Shown: positions 25,617 through 34,818 of the stretch, in pieces
Numbering within the stretch: the stretch's first letter is position 1
Layout of the letters: each line of letters opens with the position of its first letter
From: Microtetraspora fusca
GTDB taxonomy: Bacteria; Actinomycetota; Actinomycetes; Streptosporangiales; Streptosporangiaceae
Length of the DNA stretch: 64,000 bases
Reading direction: 5' to 3'
Assembly (NCBI RefSeq): GCF_001570365.1
Contig: NZ_BBYK01000047.1
Location: forward strand, 195,919-259,918
The notes under the pieces: model-generated
The model's input: the letters and a program-made list of their open reading frames with translations, nothing else
What the model was told of the DNA's origin: nothing
Database searches by the model: none
Translations under genes and position numbers: made by a program

Positions 25617-25704
25617 TCCTTCGCGTGCCCAAAAGATCATTCCCGTTTTGGCGGTTCTTGTCCCCAGAACGGGACGATCGATCCCCATCCCCGAAAGGCA
25701 ACCC

Positions 25705-28700
25705 GTGATCTTAGGCAACGGCCTCGTCGCCGCCCTCCTGGCAGGGACGGTCGGCATCGTGCCGGTATACGGACCGCAGGCCGACACCGTGCAGCCGACG
25801 CTCGGAAAGGCGGGCGGCGTAACGCTGATCACCGGTGACCGGGTCGTGGTCACCGGCAAGAGCTACCGGGTGGAGCCTGGCCCCGGCCGGCAGGTGGCGT
25901 TCATGAGACAGATCCGCGGCGATCACCTGTACGTGATCCCGTCGGACGCCCAGCCCCTGGTCACCCAGGGGATACTGGACCGGCGGCTGTTCGACGTCAC
26001 CCAACTGCTGGAGTGGCGGTACGGCGACGCCGACAGAGGCGACATCCCGCTGATCACGCAGTCGGGCACGGGCCCGGCCCCTGCGCTCAGGGGCGCGCAG
26101 GGCGCCCGGCAGCTCGCCGGCCTCGGCATGACCACGCTTCGCCTGCCCAAGAGCGGCGCGGCTCAGACGTGGAAGGAGATGGCGGGCGGCGCCCGTACTC
26201 TGGCCGCGGGCGCGACGAAGATCTGGCTGGACGGCCGCCTGTCCTACAGTCTCGACCAGAGCGTCAAGCAGATCGGCGCCTCCGAGGCGTGGAAGCAGGG
26301 GATGACCGGCGAGGGCGTCACGGTCGCCGTTCTGGACAGTGGCTATGACCCTGACCATCCGGACCTGAAGGGCGTGGTGGCGCAGGAGCGCAACTTCAGC
26401 GACGACCCCGACATCCGCGACCCCATCGGCCATGGCACCCATGTGGCCTCGATCGTCGCAAGTAACGGGGAGAAGTACCGGGGCGTGGCCCCCGGCGCAC
26501 GGCTGGCCATCGGAAAGGTGGGCGGCAGCTTCGGCGCCTCGGAGTCCGCGATCATCGCGGGCATGGAATGGGCCGCCGTCGAAGTCAAGGCCAAGGTCGT
26601 CAACTTCAGCATGGGCTCCCCCGACGGGCCCGAGATCGACCCCGTGGAGCAGGCGGTGAACACGCTGTCCGAGCGGACGGGCACGTTGTTCGTCGTGGCG
26701 TCGGGAAACACCTTCCGGGACCCGGTCATGAGCCCCGGCAGCGCGGACGCCGCCCTCACCGTCGGCGCCGTCGACAGGCAGGACCGGATGGCCCCGTTCT
26801 CCAGCACCGGCCCCCGCCTCGGCGATCACGCCGTCAAGCCGGACCTCACCGCACCGGGGGTCGGCATCGTCGCGGCGGCGGCCGCCGGCACCGCCGAGGG
26901 CACTCACGTCGCGATGAACGGCACCTCGATGGCCGCGCCGCACGTGGCCGGGGCCGCGGCCATCCTCGCCCAGCGGCATCCCGACTGGACCGGCCGGCAA
27001 CTCAAGGCCGCGCTGGCCGGCAGCGCCGCCCCTTCGCCCGGCGCCACGCCGTACCAGCAGGGCACCGGACGAGTGGATGTGGTCCGCGCCCTGAAGCAGC
27101 AGGTCGTCGCCCAGACGGCGGACACCTGGGCCGCCTTCCCCTGGGACGGCCCGGACGAACGCACGAAGACCGGGACCATCACCTACACCAACTCCGGCGA
27201 CACCCCGGCCAACCTCGACCTCACCGCTGACGGCGACGTGCTGAAGCTCTCCACCCAGCGGATCGAGGTACCCGCCGGAGGACAGGCGTCGGTCACGCTC
27301 ACCATCGACGCCGCCGGGAAGGCCCCCGGCGACTACGTCGGGACGATCACCGCCACCTCGGGCGATACCGTGATCCGCACCCTGGCGGGTGCGTACGTCG
27401 AGCCCGAGTCCTACAACGCCACCATCACCGTCATCGGCAGGCAGGGCGAACCGGTCGACCCCATGTCGGCTCAGGTCTATGACCCGAAGACCGGGGCCAT
27501 CATCGAGCCGGTGTTCGAGAACGGTGTGGCCACCGTGCGGCTCGCCAAGGGCGACTGGAATCTCTACACCGAGATCGCGGACAGGATCGACGGGAGGAGT
27601 AACTACACCGTCGCCGACTCCCCGCTGCGAGTCGATGGCAACGACCTTCAGCTGACGGTGGACGCCCGCCGGGGCAAGGCGACCAAGGTCACGCTCGACG
27701 ATCCGAGTGCCGAACTTACGGATGGGTTCGACTTCGGGCTGGCCCATGGCGCCTGGAACTCATCGGGAACGTGGTACGGCACGGACATCACCACCAGGTT
27801 CTTCGTCGTTCCCGTTCAGCAGCCAGGTCTGACCTACACCTTCAGAACCCTGTGGCTGAGCAAGGACGTGTCTCCCAGCCCCTACGTCTACGACCTCGTT
27901 GACCGCCGCACCGGCGGCATCCCTGACAACCCCACCTACACCGCCAGACAGAAGGATCTGGCGAAGGTCTCCACGACCTACCGGGCCTCGGGAGTGGCGG
28001 CCACGGGGACGCAGATGGCCGGACCACGTGACGAGGGTCACCCGGGCATGTATTTGACGGCACTGGTCGGCGACATCCCCCTGCCCGGCACGCTCATCCA
28101 GTACCGGACCCCCGGGGTGACCTACGAAAGCGGTCTTCAGGTCGGCACCGCCCTCACCTTCGACGGCGGCACGCTCATGAAGCGCGGACAGACCAGCGAA
28201 GTCTGGAACGCCGCGGTCACCGGTCCGTCGTTCCTGCTGCCGGGCGGGAGCCGTACCGGCGACACGCTGACCTTCTCCGCGGTGGGGCTGTTCGCCGACG
28301 CGGGCGCGGGCAGAACGGGCTCGGACACCGCCGCCACCGGCACCGCCACCCTCGCCAAAGACGGGAAGGTACTGGCCACAACCGACATCGCCGACTGTGA
28401 GGTCTACCAGAAGGAAGAGTGCGAGCTCCACGCCGACCTTCCCGCCCAGTCCGGTGCCTACACGCTGACCGCGTCGACGCGCAGGCAGGTTCCGCACTCG
28501 ACGCTCTCCACCGGCGTGGAGTCCGTATGGACGTTCCGGTCCGCGACCACGGCGAAGGAGCAGCCGCTGCCGCTGATGGCGGTCCGTTACAGCCCCGCCG
28601 GCCTGGACGATTCGAATCGCGCCAAGCCGGCCAGCATCACACGTCTGCCTCTGTGGATCGAGCGCAACCCGGGGGCTCCCAAGAGCGCGGTGAAGTCCAT

Positions 28701-28890
28701 CCGGCTGGAGATGTCCTCCGACGACGGCGCGAGCTGGCGCCGGATCCCGGTCGTCCCCACCCCTTCGGGATGGACGGCCATGGTGCCGAACCCGCGCACG
28801 CCGGGGTTCGTCTCCCTCCGCGCGGTGGCGACCGACACGTCCGGCGCCGGGCTGACCCAGACGATCACGCGCGCCTACGCCGTCGGATGA
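25705..28890 (+). CDS. Secreted subtilisin-family (S8) serine protease, multidomain
   Basis: 1061 residues from a GTG that follows GAAAGG by six bases. It has a short signal segment (LGNGLVAALLAGTVGIV), a prodomain to about 180, then the S8 catalytic domain (~195-480). Catalytic residues are Asp211 (VAVLDSG), His243 (GHGTHVAS) and Ser408 (NGTSMAAPHV), with oxyanion Asn in ASGNT. About 570 further residues form beta-rich repeats after an NPCBM/Fn3-like segment. Long S8 proteases of this build are frequent in actinomycetes. It is monocistronic, bounded by hairpins. Confidence 0.92.
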   Translation: MILGNGLVAALLAGTVGIVPVYGPQADTVQPTLGKAGGVTLITGDRVVVTGKSYRVEPGPGRQVAFMRQIRGDHLYVIPSDAQPLVTQGILDRRLFDVTQLLEWRYGDADRGDIPLITQSGTGPAPALRGAQGARQLAGLGMTTLRLPKSGAAQTWKEMAGGARTLAAGATKIWLDGRLSYSLDQSVKQIGASEAWKQGMTGEGVTVAVLDSGYDPDHPDLKGVVAQERNFSDDPDIRDPIGHGTHVASIVASNGEKYRGVAPGARLAIGKVGGSFGASESAIIAGMEWAAVEVKAKVVNFSMGSPDGPEIDPVEQAVNTLSERTGTLFVVASGNTFRDPVMSPGSADAALTVGAVDRQDRMAPFSSTGPRLGDHAVKPDLTAPGVGIVAAAAAGTAEGTHVAMNGTSMAAPHVAGAAAILAQRHPDWTGRQLKAALAGSAAPSPGATPYQQGTGRVDVVRALKQQVVAQTADTWAAFPWDGPDERTKTGTITYTNSGDTPANLDLTADGDVLKLSTQRIEVPAGGQASVTLTIDAAGKAPGDYVGTITATSGDTVIRTLAGAYVEPESYNATITVIGRQGEPVDPMSAQVYDPKTGAIIEPVFENGVATVRLAKGDWNLYTEIADRIDGRSNYTVADSPLRVDGNDLQLTVDARRGKATKVTLDDPSAELTDGFDFGLAHGAWNSSGTWYGTDITTRFFVVPVQQPGLTYTFRTLWLSKDVSPSPYVYDLVDRRTGGIPDNPTYTARQKDLAKVSTTYRASGVAATGTQMAGPRDEGHPGMYLTALVGDIPLPGTLIQYRTPGVTYESGLQVGTALTFDGGTLMKRGQTSEVWNAAVTGPSFLLPGGSRTGDTLTFSAVGLFADAGAGRTGSDTAATGTATLAKDGKVLATTDIADCEVYQKEECELHADLPAQSGAYTLTASTRRQVPHSTLSTGVESVWTFRSATTAKEQPLPLMAVRYSPAGLDDSNRAKPASITRLPLWIERNPGAPKSAVKSIRLEMSSDDGASWRRIPVVPTPSGWTAMVPNPRTPGFVSLRAVATDTSGAGLTQTITRAYAVG

Positions 28891-28923
28891 GAACCCGCCA
28901 CCTCGTCCGGTAGGTGGCCCGAA

Positions 28924-28977
28924 CCGTCCCGGGCACGGCGCGGAGCTCGGCTCCGCAGGAGGCCGTGCCCGGGACGG
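28924..28977. terminator. Long bidirectional terminator between convergent genes
   Basis: Arms 28924-28939 and 28962-28977 are a perfect 16-bp inverted repeat (CCGTCCCGGGCACGGC and its complement). A second stem, GCGGAG/CTCCGC (28940-28945, 28951-28956), stacks inside. It sits exactly between the stop codons of the convergent subtilase and acyl-CoA dehydrogenase genes. Confidence 0.85.
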
Positions 28978-28983
28978 CGAGAG

Positions 28984-30156
28984 TCAGCGGAAGGCGGGGG
29001 TTCCGGTCAGGGCCTGCCCGAGGGACAGGGCGTGGACGTCCTCCGTCCCCTCGTACGTGGCGACCGACTCGAGGTTGACCATGTGCCGCATGACCGGGTA
29101 CTCCAGCGTGATGCCGTTGGCGCCGTGCATGCCGCGGGCGAGCGCGGCGACGCGCTGCGCGGCGCGCACGTTGGCGAGCTTGCCGAAGCTGATGTGCGAG
29201 TGGTGGGCCAGGCCCTCGTCCTTGAGCCGGCCGATCCGCAGCGCGGTCAGCATCGCGTGGTTGACGTCCACCAGCATGTCGGCGAGCTTGCGCTGGGTGA
29301 GCTGGAAGGCGGCGATCGGCCGGCCGAACTGGATCCGGTCGCGGGCGTAGTCGAGCGCCGACTCGTAGCAGGCGCGCGCCGCGCCGGCCGCGCCCCACAC
29401 GATCCCGTACCGGGCCTCGGACAGGCACGACAGCGGGGCCTTGAGCCCCTCCGCGCCGGGCAACATGGCCTCCGCGGGCAGCCGGACGCCCTCCAGGACG
29501 AGCTCGGAGGTGATCGAGGCGCGCAGCGAGAGCTTCTTGTGGATCACGTTCGTCGAGTAGCCGGGGGTGCCCTGCGGCACGAGGAACCCGCGGATCCCGT
29601 CCTCGGTGGCGGCCCACACGACCGCGATGTCCGCGACGGAGCCGTTGGTGATCCACATCTTGGTGCCGTCGAGCACCCAGTCGGAGCCGTCGCGCCGGGC
29701 CCTGGTCCGCATCGAACCGGGGTCGCTGCCCGAGTCCGGCTCGGTCAGTCCGAAGCAGCCGATGGCGTCGCCGGCCGCCATCCGGGGCAGCCACTCCTGC
29801 CGCTGCTCCTCGCTGCCGTACCGGTGGATCGCGGTCATCGCCAGCGAGCCCTGGACGGAGACGAAGCTGCGCAGCCCGCTGTCGATCGCTTCCAGCTCGC
29901 GGCAGGCAAGGCCGTAGCTCACCGCGTTCGTGCCGGCGCAGCCGTACCCGTCCAGGTGCATGCCGAGCACGCCGAGCGAGCCGAGGCCCTTGGCGACCGC
30001 GCGCGGGTCGGGGATGGTGCCCGCCTCGAACCAGTCCGCGACGTACGGGAGCAGCTCGGCGGCGCCGTACGCGCGCACCGTGTCGCGGATCGCGCGCTCC
30101 TCCTCGGTGAGGTCGCGGTCGACGGCGAGGAAGTCGTGGGGGTCGGGGGTCTTCAC
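28984..30156 (-). CDS. Glutaryl-CoA dehydrogenase-like acyl-CoA dehydrogenase
   Basis: 390 residues, with FLTEPDSGSD-like flavin motif (GLTEPDSGSDP), WITNGSVAD and the catalytic base Glu369 in YEGTEDVH. The segment SGLRSFVSVQGSLAM matches glutaryl-CoA dehydrogenases, which oxidatively decarboxylate glutaryl-CoA to crotonyl-CoA. Its GTG overlaps the stop of the upstream CoA-transferase gene (GTGA), so the two act together: CoA activation, then dehydrogenation. Substrate specificity for glutarate is inferred from this pairing. Confidence 0.87.
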   Translation of the reverse strand: MKTPDPHDFLAVDRDLTEEERAIRDTVRAYGAAELLPYVADWFEAGTIPDPRAVAKGLGSLGVLGMHLDGYGCAGTNAVSYGLACRELEAIDSGLRSFVSVQGSLAMTAIHRYGSEEQRQEWLPRMAAGDAIGCFGLTEPDSGSDPGSMRTRARRDGSDWVLDGTKMWITNGSVADIAVVWAATEDGIRGFLVPQGTPGYSTNVIHKKLSLRASITSELVLEGVRLPAEAMLPGAEGLKAPLSCLSEARYGIVWGAAGAARACYESALDYARDRIQFGRPIAAFQLTQRKLADMLVDVNHAMLTALRIGRLKDEGLAHHSHISFGKLANVRAAQRVAALARGMHGANGITLEYPVMRHMVNLESVATYEGTEDVHALSLGQALTGTPAFR

Positions 30157-31364
30157 CGGTTTGTACCTTTCTGGGCGGGGTCCGCGGCGTCGCGGTCATG
30201 GGGGTGTTGGCGGACCACGCCGTCTGCCTCCAGACGGCTGATCTCGTCGCCGGTCAGGCCGAGCTCGGCCAGCAGCTCCCTGCTGTGCTCACCGTGCAGG
30301 GGCGGGGGCAGGGTCGGCGGGACGTCGCCGGTCAGCGTGAAACCGGTGCGCAGCAGCTCCAGGAGCCCGGCCGTCGGATGCTCGACCGTGACGGTCGCGG
30401 GGTCGTCCGCGGCCCGGATGCCCTCCAGCACGCCGCGGATCTTCCCGACCGGCACGCCCGCGTCCAGCAGCAGCCGGGTCCATTCGGCGGCGGGGCGGGT
30501 GCGGAAGACCGCGCTCAGCTCGGCGACCAGTTCCTCCCTGTGCCGGACCCGCAGCGGGTTGGTGGCGAAGCGGGGGTCGGCGGCGAGGTCGTCGCGTCCG
30601 ATCGCCGCGCACATGGCGCGGTAGAGCGCGTCGTTCCCGACCGCGACGGTGACACCGCCGTCGGCGGCGTCGAAGGTCTGGTACGGCACGATCGTCGGAT
30701 GCGCGTTGCCGTACGGCTTCGCCTCCTCGCCCGAGACGAGCGCGCTCTGCGCGACGTTGGTCAGCGCCGACAGGGCGGAGTGCAGCAGGGACACCTCCAC
30801 CCGCGCCCCGGTTCCGGTGAGCGCCCGCCGGTAGAGGGGGCCGAGGATGGCCACCGCCGCGTTGAGCCCGGCGAGGATGTCGACGATGGCGACGCCGACC
30901 TTGCTCGGGGAGTCGCCGGTGATGTGCATCAGCCCGCTCTCGGCCTGGATGGCGGCGTCGAAGCCCGGCCGGTCCTGCCGGCCGAAGCCGGTGATCGAGC
31001 AGTAGACGACGCCGGGGTTGCGCGGCCGTACAGACTCGTAACCGATGCCGAGGCGGTCGGCGACGCCGGGCCGGAAGTTCTCGATGATCACGTCGGCGCG
31101 CTCGCACAGCAGGGCGGCGATCCGGCGGCCCTCCGGGTGCTTCAGGTCGAGGGCGAGGTCACGCTTGTTGCGGTTGACCGACAGGTAGTAGGCCGCCTCG
31201 CCGCCCGCGTACGGCGGTCCCCACGCCCGGGTCTCGTCACCGTGGACGGGGTGCTCCACCTTGACCACGTCGGCGCCCATCTCGGCGAGCAGCATGGTCG
31301 CGTACGGCCCGGCGAGCACGCGGGAGAAGTCGGCCACCAGGACGCCGGCGAGCGGTCCGCTCAT
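30153..31364 (-). CDS. CaiB/BaiF family (class III) CoA-transferase
   Basis: 403 residues from an ATG with GAGGAG. The family motifs are VLVADFSRVLAGPYATMLLA, NRNKRDLALDLKHPEG, IENFRPGVADRLGIG and the catalytic Asp136 in PGFDAAIQ. Class III transferases move CoA between acids through an aspartyl thioester. Coupled to a glutaryl-CoA dehydrogenase, it probably corresponds to succinyl-CoA:glutarate CoA-transferase. Upstream lies an AT-rich candidate operator shared with a divergent GntR gene. Confidence 0.88.
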   Translation of the reverse strand: MSGPLAGVLVADFSRVLAGPYATMLLAEMGADVVKVEHPVHGDETRAWGPPYAGGEAAYYLSVNRNKRDLALDLKHPEGRRIAALLCERADVIIENFRPGVADRLGIGYESVRPRNPGVVYCSITGFGRQDRPGFDAAIQAESGLMHITGDSPSKVGVAIVDILAGLNAAVAILGPLYRRALTGTGARVEVSLLHSALSALTNVAQSALVSGEEAKPYGNAHPTIVPYQTFDAADGGVTVAVGNDALYRAMCAAIGRDDLAADPRFATNPLRVRHREELVAELSAVFRTRPAAEWTRLLLDAGVPVGKIRGVLEGIRAADDPATVTVEHPTAGLLELLRTGFTLTGDVPPTLPPPLHGEHSRELLAELGLTGDEISRLEADGVVRQHPHDRDAADPAQKGTNR

Positions 31365-31464
31365 CGGGGCTCCTCGTGCGGTCGGTGTCGGAGTCTCATG
31401 CTGACGATCTGCTCCAGGGGTGGGGGTCGCAAGGGATGCTCAGCCGCTCGGAACGGTTGGCGCG

Positions 31465-31493
31465 ATTGTATTTTGGATCCAGTATTACTTGTA
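31465..31493. promoter_or_regulatory. AT-rich promoter/operator between the glutarate genes and GntR
   Basis: An AT-rich island in very GC-rich DNA contains the palindrome TGGATCCA (31474-31481), of the TGG-N-CCA form bound by FadR-like GntR proteins. On the minus strand TACAAT (31470-31465) is a good -10 for the CoA-transferase operon. It lies in the ~300-bp gap (31365-31664) that otherwise holds no gene. Confidence 0.45.
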
Positions 31494-31664
31494 CGGTCCT
31501 GCGCGTCCAGCCTCGGGGAAAACGGCGTCGAACATGTGAGCCCCTAAAGTCGGAGTGCGCAGCGGCCCCTGGCGCAGCGACCGACCCAGCCAGGGGCGTG
31601 GACGCCGGCGGTCACGGGCGCCGGCGGGCCGGTCGGGTGAGACCACGAGACGGAGTAGGACAGG

Positions 31665-32330
31665 GTGGACATCGAAGCGAGGCCCCCGCAGACGACCCAG
31701 CAGTACGTGCTGGAGCAGCTGCGCCGGGCGATCCTCACCGGGCAGCTCGCGCCCGGCTCGGCGATCCGGCAGGACGCGCTGGCCGAGCAGCTCGGCGTGA
31801 GCAGGGTCCCGATCCGCGAGGCGCTGAAGATCCTCGAGGGCGAGGGCCAGGTGATCTACCGTCCCCGGCGCGGCTACATGGTGGCCGAGCTCGCCCTGGA
31901 GGACTTCCTCGAGGTCTACCGCATCAGGCAGATCCTGGAGGAGGAGGCGGTGCGACGCGCGATCGAGCGGATCACCGACGAGGACATCCAGCGGTTGCAG
32001 GACGCCCACGCCGACGTCGTCGCCGCGGGGCAGGCCGGGGAGATCATCGCGATGGCCGCGGCGAACCGGCGCTTCCACTTCACCCTGATCGACGCCGCCG
32101 GGATGCCCCGCCTCCGCCGCTTCCTGAGCATCCTGTGGGACGCCAGCGACGTCTACCGCTCCCTCTACTACAGCGAGGAGAGCAACCGCGAGCGCGTGGA
32201 GCACGAGCACCAGGGGATCATCGACGCGGTGCGCGCGCGGGACACCGAGGACCTCATCCGCCGTCTCGGCGAGCACCGGGAGGGTACGGTGGCGACCTTC
32301 CGCGAGTTCATGGCGAAACAGGACACCTGA
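31665..32330 (+). CDS. GntR family regulator (FadR/FCD type)
   Basis: 221 residues from a GTG after AGGACAGG. A winged helix N-terminus (DALAEQLGVSRVPIREALKIL) is followed by an all-helical FCD domain (~80-215) with the usual Asp/His metal-ligand pattern (DFLEVYRIRQ, NRRFHFTLIDAAG, EHQGIIDA). It is divergent from the CoA-transferase/dehydrogenase pair and so is the likely regulator of that catabolic operon, with glutarate or its CoA ester as possible effector. Confidence 0.88.
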   Translation: MDIEARPPQTTQQYVLEQLRRAILTGQLAPGSAIRQDALAEQLGVSRVPIREALKILEGEGQVIYRPRRGYMVAELALEDFLEVYRIRQILEEEAVRRAIERITDEDIQRLQDAHADVVAAGQAGEIIAMAAANRRFHFTLIDAAGMPRLRRFLSILWDASDVYRSLYYSEESNRERVEHEHQGIIDAVRARDTEDLIRRLGEHREGTVATFREFMAKQDT

Positions 32331-32364
32331 GCGCACCTGCCCCCACCGTCGACGATCGCGACCG

Positions 32365-32505
32365 GCGTGACGGCTCGGCCTTGCCGTGGACATCTTCCGC
32401 ATCGCCGTCCGGCGTGACGGCTCGGCCTCACCGTAGACATCTTCCGCGTCGCCGCCCGGCGTGAGGGCTCGTCTTCGCCACGGACGTCTTCCGGGCCGCC
32501 ATACG
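32365..32505. repeat. Three tandem 47-bp repeats
   Basis: Units start at 32365, 32412 and 32459, each beginning GCGTGA and containing GGCTCG and then GACATCTTCCG or GACGTCTTCCG. The first two are nearly identical; the third is more diverged. They fill the gap between the GntR gene and the TetR promoter. Their regular period suggests either a binding-site array or a slippage product; no frame gives a plausible protein. Confidence 0.75.
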
Positions 32506-32515
32506 CCGTACCCCC

Positions 32516-32544
32516 TTGACCAAAGCTGCAAATCTGGATTCACT
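32516..32544 (+). promoter_or_regulatory. Candidate leaderless promoter of the TetR-acyl-CoA operon
   Basis: TTGACC (32516-32521) and TTCACT (32539-32544) are spaced 17 bp, with the TetR ATG only 7 bp further on and no Shine-Dalgarno sequence. This fits a leaderless transcript, common in actinobacteria. The -10 match is weak. Confidence 0.45.
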
Positions 32545-32551
32545 GCTTGGT

Positions 32552-33169
32552 ATGCCCTACCGGCGTACGGAGAAGACCGAGCGGCGGCTCGCCGAGGTGC
32601 GTGAGCGGATCGTCTCGGCGGCCTGGGACGTGGTCGCCGAGAGCGGCTTCGAGGCGGCCGCCATGTCCGCGGTCGCCGAGCGGGCCGACCTGTCGGCCGG
32701 GGGCATCTACCGGCACTTCCCGTCGCGGGGCGACCTCCTCACCGAGGTCTTCCGGCGCGCCTCCGGCCACGAGCTGGACGTGCTGGCCTCCGTGGCCGCG
32801 TCGGACGGCATGGTGCGGGACCGCCTCGCCCGCGTCGTGGCCACGTTCGCCCGCCGCGCGCTCGACGGCCGCCGCCTCGCCTACGCGCTGATCGCGGAGC
32901 CGGTGGACCCCTCCGTCGACGCGGCGCGGCTGGACTACCGGCGGCGCTACCGGGACCTGTTCGCCGACCTGGTCCGCGAGGGCGTGACCGGCGGCGAGCT
33001 GCCCGCCCAGGATCCGGAGCTGACCGGCGCCGCGCTGGTGGGCGCCGTGGCCGAATGCCTGGTCGGCCCGCTCGCGCCGGACCACGACCACGCCGACGAC
33101 GAATCACTGATCGCCGATGTGACGGCGCTCGCGTTGAACCTGACAGGAGTGACGGCCGATGTCGACTGA
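32552..33169 (+). CDS. TetR family regulator of the acyl-CoA dehydrogenase / di-iron operon
   Basis: 205 residues beginning MPYRRTEKTERRL. Helix-turn-helix at ~30-52 (SAVAERADLSAGGIYRHFPS), then a helical ligand domain. Its end overlaps the start of the first acyl-CoA dehydrogenase gene by 11 bp, so it is the first gene of the operon it presumably controls, with an acyl-CoA a likely ligand. A TTG 12 codons upstream would overlap the -35 box and is disfavoured. Confidence 0.87.
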   Translation: MPYRRTEKTERRLAEVRERIVSAAWDVVAESGFEAAAMSAVAERADLSAGGIYRHFPSRGDLLTEVFRRASGHELDVLASVAASDGMVRDRLARVVATFARRALDGRRLAYALIAEPVDPSVDAARLDYRRRYRDLFADLVREGVTGGELPAQDPELTGAALVGAVAECLVGPLAPDHDHADDESLIADVTALALNLTGVTADVD

Positions 33170-34817
33170 GCGGTACGAGATCGACCCCTTCGTCCAGGAG
33201 GCACCCCGGATCGCCAACCGGTGGCGGGCCGACCGGGCGCTGCGCCAGGGGGTCCAGCGGATCCTTCCCCCGGACGTCTTCGAGAAGGCGGCCGGGGACC
33301 TGGACCACGCCGCCGAGCGCTGCGCGACCGAGATGCCGCCCCTCGCGGCCAGGGCCGAGGCGAACCCGCCCCGGCACCTGCCGTACGACGCGTGGGGGCG
33401 GCGGATCGACCGGATCGAGATCGATCCCGCCTGGACCGAGCTGGTACGGCTCCTGCAGGGCCTCGGCGCGGTCGCGATCCCCTACGAGGAGACGTACGGC
33501 CCCTACGGCCGCGTGGTGCAGGCCGCGCTGTACCAGATGGCGCAGGCCGTGACCGCGACCGCGCTGTGCCCGCTCGGCATGAGCGACGGCGCCGCGGCCT
33601 GCCTGCGGCAGCACGACGCGGAGCTCGCCGCCCGGTACGTCCCCCTGCTGACGAAGCGGGTCGGCGGCTGGACCTCCGGTCAGTGGATGACCGAGAAGGA
33701 GGGCGGCTCGGACCTGTCGCGCTCCGGCACCGTCGCGACGCCTCTCGGCGACGGCACCTGGGCGCTGCGCGGCACCAAGTGGTTCACCTCGGCGACCACC
33801 GCCGACATCGCCGTCGCGCTGGCCCGGCCGGAGGGCGCCGAGCCCGGCAGCCGCGGCCTCTCCCTGTTCGCGCTGGAGCTGCGCGGACCGGACGGCGGCT
33901 GGAACGGCCTGCGGGTGCGCCGGCTGAAGGACAAGTACGGCACCCGCGGCCTGCCCACGGCCGAGCTCGACCTGGACGGGGCGGTCGCCGTCCCCGTCGG
34001 CGGGATCGGCGGCGGCGTCGCCAAAATCACGTCGGTGCTCCACGTCGCCCGGATGGCGTCGGCGCAGGCCGGGCCGGGCGCGACCGGCCACCTCCTCCAG
34101 CTCGCCCGCGACTACGCCCGCCGCCGCGTGGTGCGCGGCGGCCCGCTGGCCGACTCGCCCCTGCACCTCGGCTGGCTGGCCGAGCTCGCGGCCGAGCACG
34201 AGGCGATGGTGCAGATGGCGCTGCGCTCCGCGCAGCTCGTCGGCCGCCAGGAGAACGGCGACTCCGGCGACACCGGGGACGCCGCCCTGCTCGCCCGGGT
34301 CGTCGTGCCGCTCGCCAAGATGGTGACCGCGCGCGAGGCCGTACGCGCCTGCTCGGAGCTGCTCGAATCGTTCGGCGGCGCCGGCTACCTGGAGGACACC
34401 GGCATCCCGCAGGTCCTGCGCGACGTGCAGGTGCAGTCCATCTGGGAGGGCACGACGAACGTCCTCTCCCTCGACGTCGTCCGGGCGCTGGGCGATCCCG
34501 GCGTCGCCGCGGCGTTCCGGGACGACGTGGAGGCGCGGCTCGCCGCCCACCCGCATCCCCGCACCGAGGCCGCCTCGCGGATCGTCCGGGACGCCGCGCG
34601 GGAGGTCGCCGCGCGCGAGCCGGACCCCGCGACGGCCCGCGAGCTGGCCTGGAGCATGGCCCGCGTCTACCAGGCGGCGCTGCTCGCGGCCCAGGCCGGC
34701 TGGGCGCTCACCACGCTCGGCGACGAGCGCACCGCCGTCGCGCTGGAGATCTTCACGGCGCGCCCCCTGACCGTCCCCGTAGCACACGAAAAGTCGAGGT
34801 TACTCGGATTGGATTGA
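33159..34817 (+). CDS. AidB-type acyl-CoA dehydrogenase 1
   Basis: 552 residues, longer than ordinary acyl-CoA dehydrogenases (~390) and matching the AidB subgroup with an extra C-terminal domain. Flavin and active-site motifs are WMTEKEGGSDLS, GTKWFTSATTAD, RLKDKYGTRGLP, FGGAGYLED and QSIWEGTTNVL. The family acts on branched or unusual acyl-CoAs or has lost dehydrogenase activity (AidB). It follows TetR with an 11-bp overlap and is paralogous to the next gene. Confidence 0.85.
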   Translation: MSTERYEIDPFVQEAPRIANRWRADRALRQGVQRILPPDVFEKAAGDLDHAAERCATEMPPLAARAEANPPRHLPYDAWGRRIDRIEIDPAWTELVRLLQGLGAVAIPYEETYGPYGRVVQAALYQMAQAVTATALCPLGMSDGAAACLRQHDAELAARYVPLLTKRVGGWTSGQWMTEKEGGSDLSRSGTVATPLGDGTWALRGTKWFTSATTADIAVALARPEGAEPGSRGLSLFALELRGPDGGWNGLRVRRLKDKYGTRGLPTAELDLDGAVAVPVGGIGGGVAKITSVLHVARMASAQAGPGATGHLLQLARDYARRRVVRGGPLADSPLHLGWLAELAAEHEAMVQMALRSAQLVGRQENGDSGDTGDAALLARVVVPLAKMVTAREAVRACSELLESFGGAGYLEDTGIPQVLRDVQVQSIWEGTTNVLSLDVVRALGDPGVAAAFRDDVEARLAAHPHPRTEAASRIVRDAAREVAAREPDPATARELAWSMARVYQAALLAAQAGWALTTLGDERTAVALEIFTARPLTVPVAHEKSRLLGLD

Positions 34818-34818
34818 G

